Positions 4,476 to 5,445 of a stretch of DNA of 5,445 bases are shown here, piece by piece. The stretch's first letter is position 1. The number at the start of each line of letters is the position of its first letter. The DNA is from an uncultured Chloroflexota bacterium (GTDB lineage: Bacteria > Chloroflexota > Anaerolineae > Aggregatilineales > Phototrophicaceae), in NCBI GenBank assembly GCA_937870805.1, contig CALMZT010000287.1, forward strand, positions 1 through 5,445, written 5' to 3'. The position numbers were made by a program, and so were the translations under genes. The notes under the pieces were generated by a model, which saw nothing but the letters and a program-made list of their open reading frames with translations, did no database searches and was not told where the DNA came from.

Positions 4476-4507
4476 AGTAAATTAGTTGGGAGTCATCAGT
4501 TGTCAGT
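4476..4507. repeat. Seven-base periodic repeat upstream of the operon promoter
   Basis: AGT recurs on the plus strand at 4476, 4484, 4491, 4498 and 4505: steps of 8, 7, 7 and 7. The last two units read CATCAGT and TGTCAGT, the same CAGTTGTCAG core as in the array before moeZ. Confidence 0.5.
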
Positions 4508-4816
4508 AGAAATAGCCATCAAATTGTCTGTAGCTCGGCGGCAGAGTCAGTGAACTGATTGTAACAGGTTCGGGAGAGTCAGTGAAAAATGTTTGACACC
4601 TGTGTAAGCACGCCAGAGTCAGCTTTGAGCGTGAGCAAGAGCACAATCGCTGACTGAACAGGCACGCTAATGTCAAAAACGGCGTGTCTGTGTTTGGAAC
4701 AGGCGGAAAGCGTGAGCGATATTCATCAATAAAAGATAGCACAAAAAGAGGGGCATTTGCGTTCCTTTTGACACTTTAATGCGATGTGTAATGTAAGAGA
4801 AGAGCTTGACGCCAGA
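4508..4816. other. Non-coding stretch with short direct and inverted repeats
   Basis: I see no gene here. The minus-strand frame at 4503-4742 is low in complexity, has no ribosome site and no recognisable domain. The stretch holds CGGSAGAGTCAGTGAA twice (4539-4554 and 4571-4586), a third AGAGTCAG (4615-4622), an inverted pair AGTCAGC/GCTGACT (4617-4623 and 4649-4655), and GCGTGAGC twice (4629-4636 and 4710-4717). It could be a decayed element or a binding region upstream of the operon promoter. Confidence 0.5.
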
Positions 4817-4886
4817 ACCTCACCCCCAACCCCTCTCCCTCGCTGAGACTTGGCTGGTGGCGAGTGCATGTGGCGGGGAGAGGGGC
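4817..4886. repeat. C-rich inverted repeat (REP-like), copy with long loop
   Basis: It shares its first 22 bases with the copy at 4186. CCCCTCTCCC (4830-4839) pairs with GGGAGAGGGG (4876-4885) over a 36-base loop. It lies about 60 bases after the oxidoreductase stop codon but has no U-run on the minus strand, so it is not a classical terminator. Confidence 0.7.
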
Positions 4887-4944
4887 TTCAGACTCGCCGT
4901 GTTGGATGCCTAGTTGAGCAAAGAGTTTTCCCTGTTTGGTTGCC

Positions 4945-5445
4945 CTAACGTCGCAACGCACGCGCAACACCTCGAATCGGCTGTGCGAACACTTTGCGTC
5001 CGCCGCGCACGACAGATTCTAATCCGCGCGCCAGCCATGCGCCTTTTGTCGGTTCTAAGATGGGGTACGGCTCTGCGCCTGCGCTTTGCAGGACATGATT
5101 GGCGGCGGCGATGGCGGTGACACTGGCGCGTTCCATCCAGAGCGATGGCGACGGATAACCAATCCAATCGCCACACGCGAAGACGTTTTCCCAGGGTGTT
5201 TGCACATGCAAGCTGTCATTCGTAGGGACGCGAAACTGCGTGTGCGTTTTGGAGTTGCGTCGCACCGCGCTATAGACAAAGCTGCCACGTAACTCCGGGA
5301 ATGCACGCTGCACCTCGTCCAATGCGCGAATGATGAGCAGCTTTTCCGACTCGTCCTGCTGAGCGTTTTTGCCGTAGAGATGCAGTTCCATCGCGCTGCC
5401 GCCCGTTTCGGTGTGCCATGCGCGGAAGCCGTCTTGCATCTTGTG
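4945..5445 (-). CDS. FAD-dependent oxidoreductase, carotene-desaturase-like (C-terminal part)
   Basis: The frame is open to the right edge, so about 166 C-terminal residues are seen and the N-terminal FAD-binding half lies outside. Visible features are a SAMELHLYG strand, FRVPTNDSLHVQTPW, and the C-terminal FAD-contact motif NVFACGDWIGYPSP followed by a helix LWMERASVTAIAAANHVL. This arrangement is typical of the amine-oxidase/phytoene-desaturase superfamily. The HLYG and GDW...PSP...ER details recall CrtU-type carotene desaturases (isorenieratene synthase) and related proteins. The exact substrate cannot be told. The tail after about residue 125 is basic (GLESVVRGGRK) and may touch the membrane. 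The stop is TAG at 4945-4947. It is over 480 bases upstream of the cysteine operon promoter and appears functionally unrelated. Confidence 0.8.
   Translation of the reverse strand, partial: HKMQDGFRAWHTETGGSAMELHLYGKNAQQDESEKLLIIRALDEVQRAFPELRGSFVYSAVRRNSKTHTQFRVPTNDSLHVQTPWENVFACGDWIGYPSPSLWMERASVTAIAAANHVLQSAGAEPYPILEPTKGAWLARGLESVVRGGRKVFAQPIRGVARALRR

Noticed and set aside
4359..4553. Plus-strand 64-codon frame antisense to the leader
   Set aside because: No ribosome site and no family resemblance. It lies opposite the promoter and leader peptide, whose features are better supported.
4503..4742. Minus-strand 79-codon frame rich in Leu, Thr, Ser and Cys
   Set aside because: No Shine-Dalgarno, no domain, low complexity arising from the direct repeats, and overlap with the operon's upstream region.
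4817..4886. Terminator of the oxidoreductase gene
   Set aside because: The hairpin is strong but has a 36-base loop and no U-run on the minus strand. Its core recurs at 4186, so it is a dispersed repeat.

Overview
The window looks like bacterial chromosome of moderate GC. A Chloroflexota-type host is my best guess. It rests on the CysO/Mec-type cysteine genes, C-rich hairpin repeats and seven-base repeats of a kind seen in that phylum and in cyanobacteria, and a carotenoid-desaturase-like neighbour. This is inference; no taxonomic marker is present. Nearly everything is on the minus strand, so transcription runs from right to left.

Layout, right to left. The right edge (4945-5445) holds the C-terminal part of an FAD-dependent, carotene-desaturase-like oxidoreductase. 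A non-coding stretch (4421-4944) follows, with a C-rich inverted repeat, short direct repeats, a seven-base periodic repeat and a candidate promoter (4428-4456). Next is what I read as a cysteine attenuator (4242-4372): a tiny ORF, MCMCCDSLNTRNAWR, with three Cys codons, then an intrinsic terminator and a competing antiterminator whose upstream arm lies in the last codons of that ORF. It leads into a compact cluster: mec (JAMM hydrolase), two tandem tRNA-Cys(GCA) genes, cysO (sulfur-carrier protein ending in Gly-Gly), a DUF4395 membrane protein, a membrane-anchored thioredoxin, and moeZ (E1-like adenylyltransferase fused to rhodanese). An intrinsic terminator follows moeZ at about 1014-1048. 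Beyond it are a divergent-looking lone gene of unknown function (107-820), a bidirectional terminator (53-90), and perhaps the last codons of a plus-strand gene.

How the genes fit together. MoeZ adenylates the CysO C-terminus, and its rhodanese domain can supply sulfur to make the thiocarboxylate. In the pathway known from Mycobacterium, a cysteine synthase (CysM) then makes a CysO-cysteine adduct, and Mec releases cysteine. CysM is not in this window. The thioredoxin/DUF4395 pair could reduce or pass on sulfur in the same relay. The proposed attenuator would open the operon when Cys-tRNA is scarce, and the operon itself carries two tRNA-Cys genes, so the sensed molecule and the product would be linked. 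The attenuator and this feedback loop are the main discoveries I propose.
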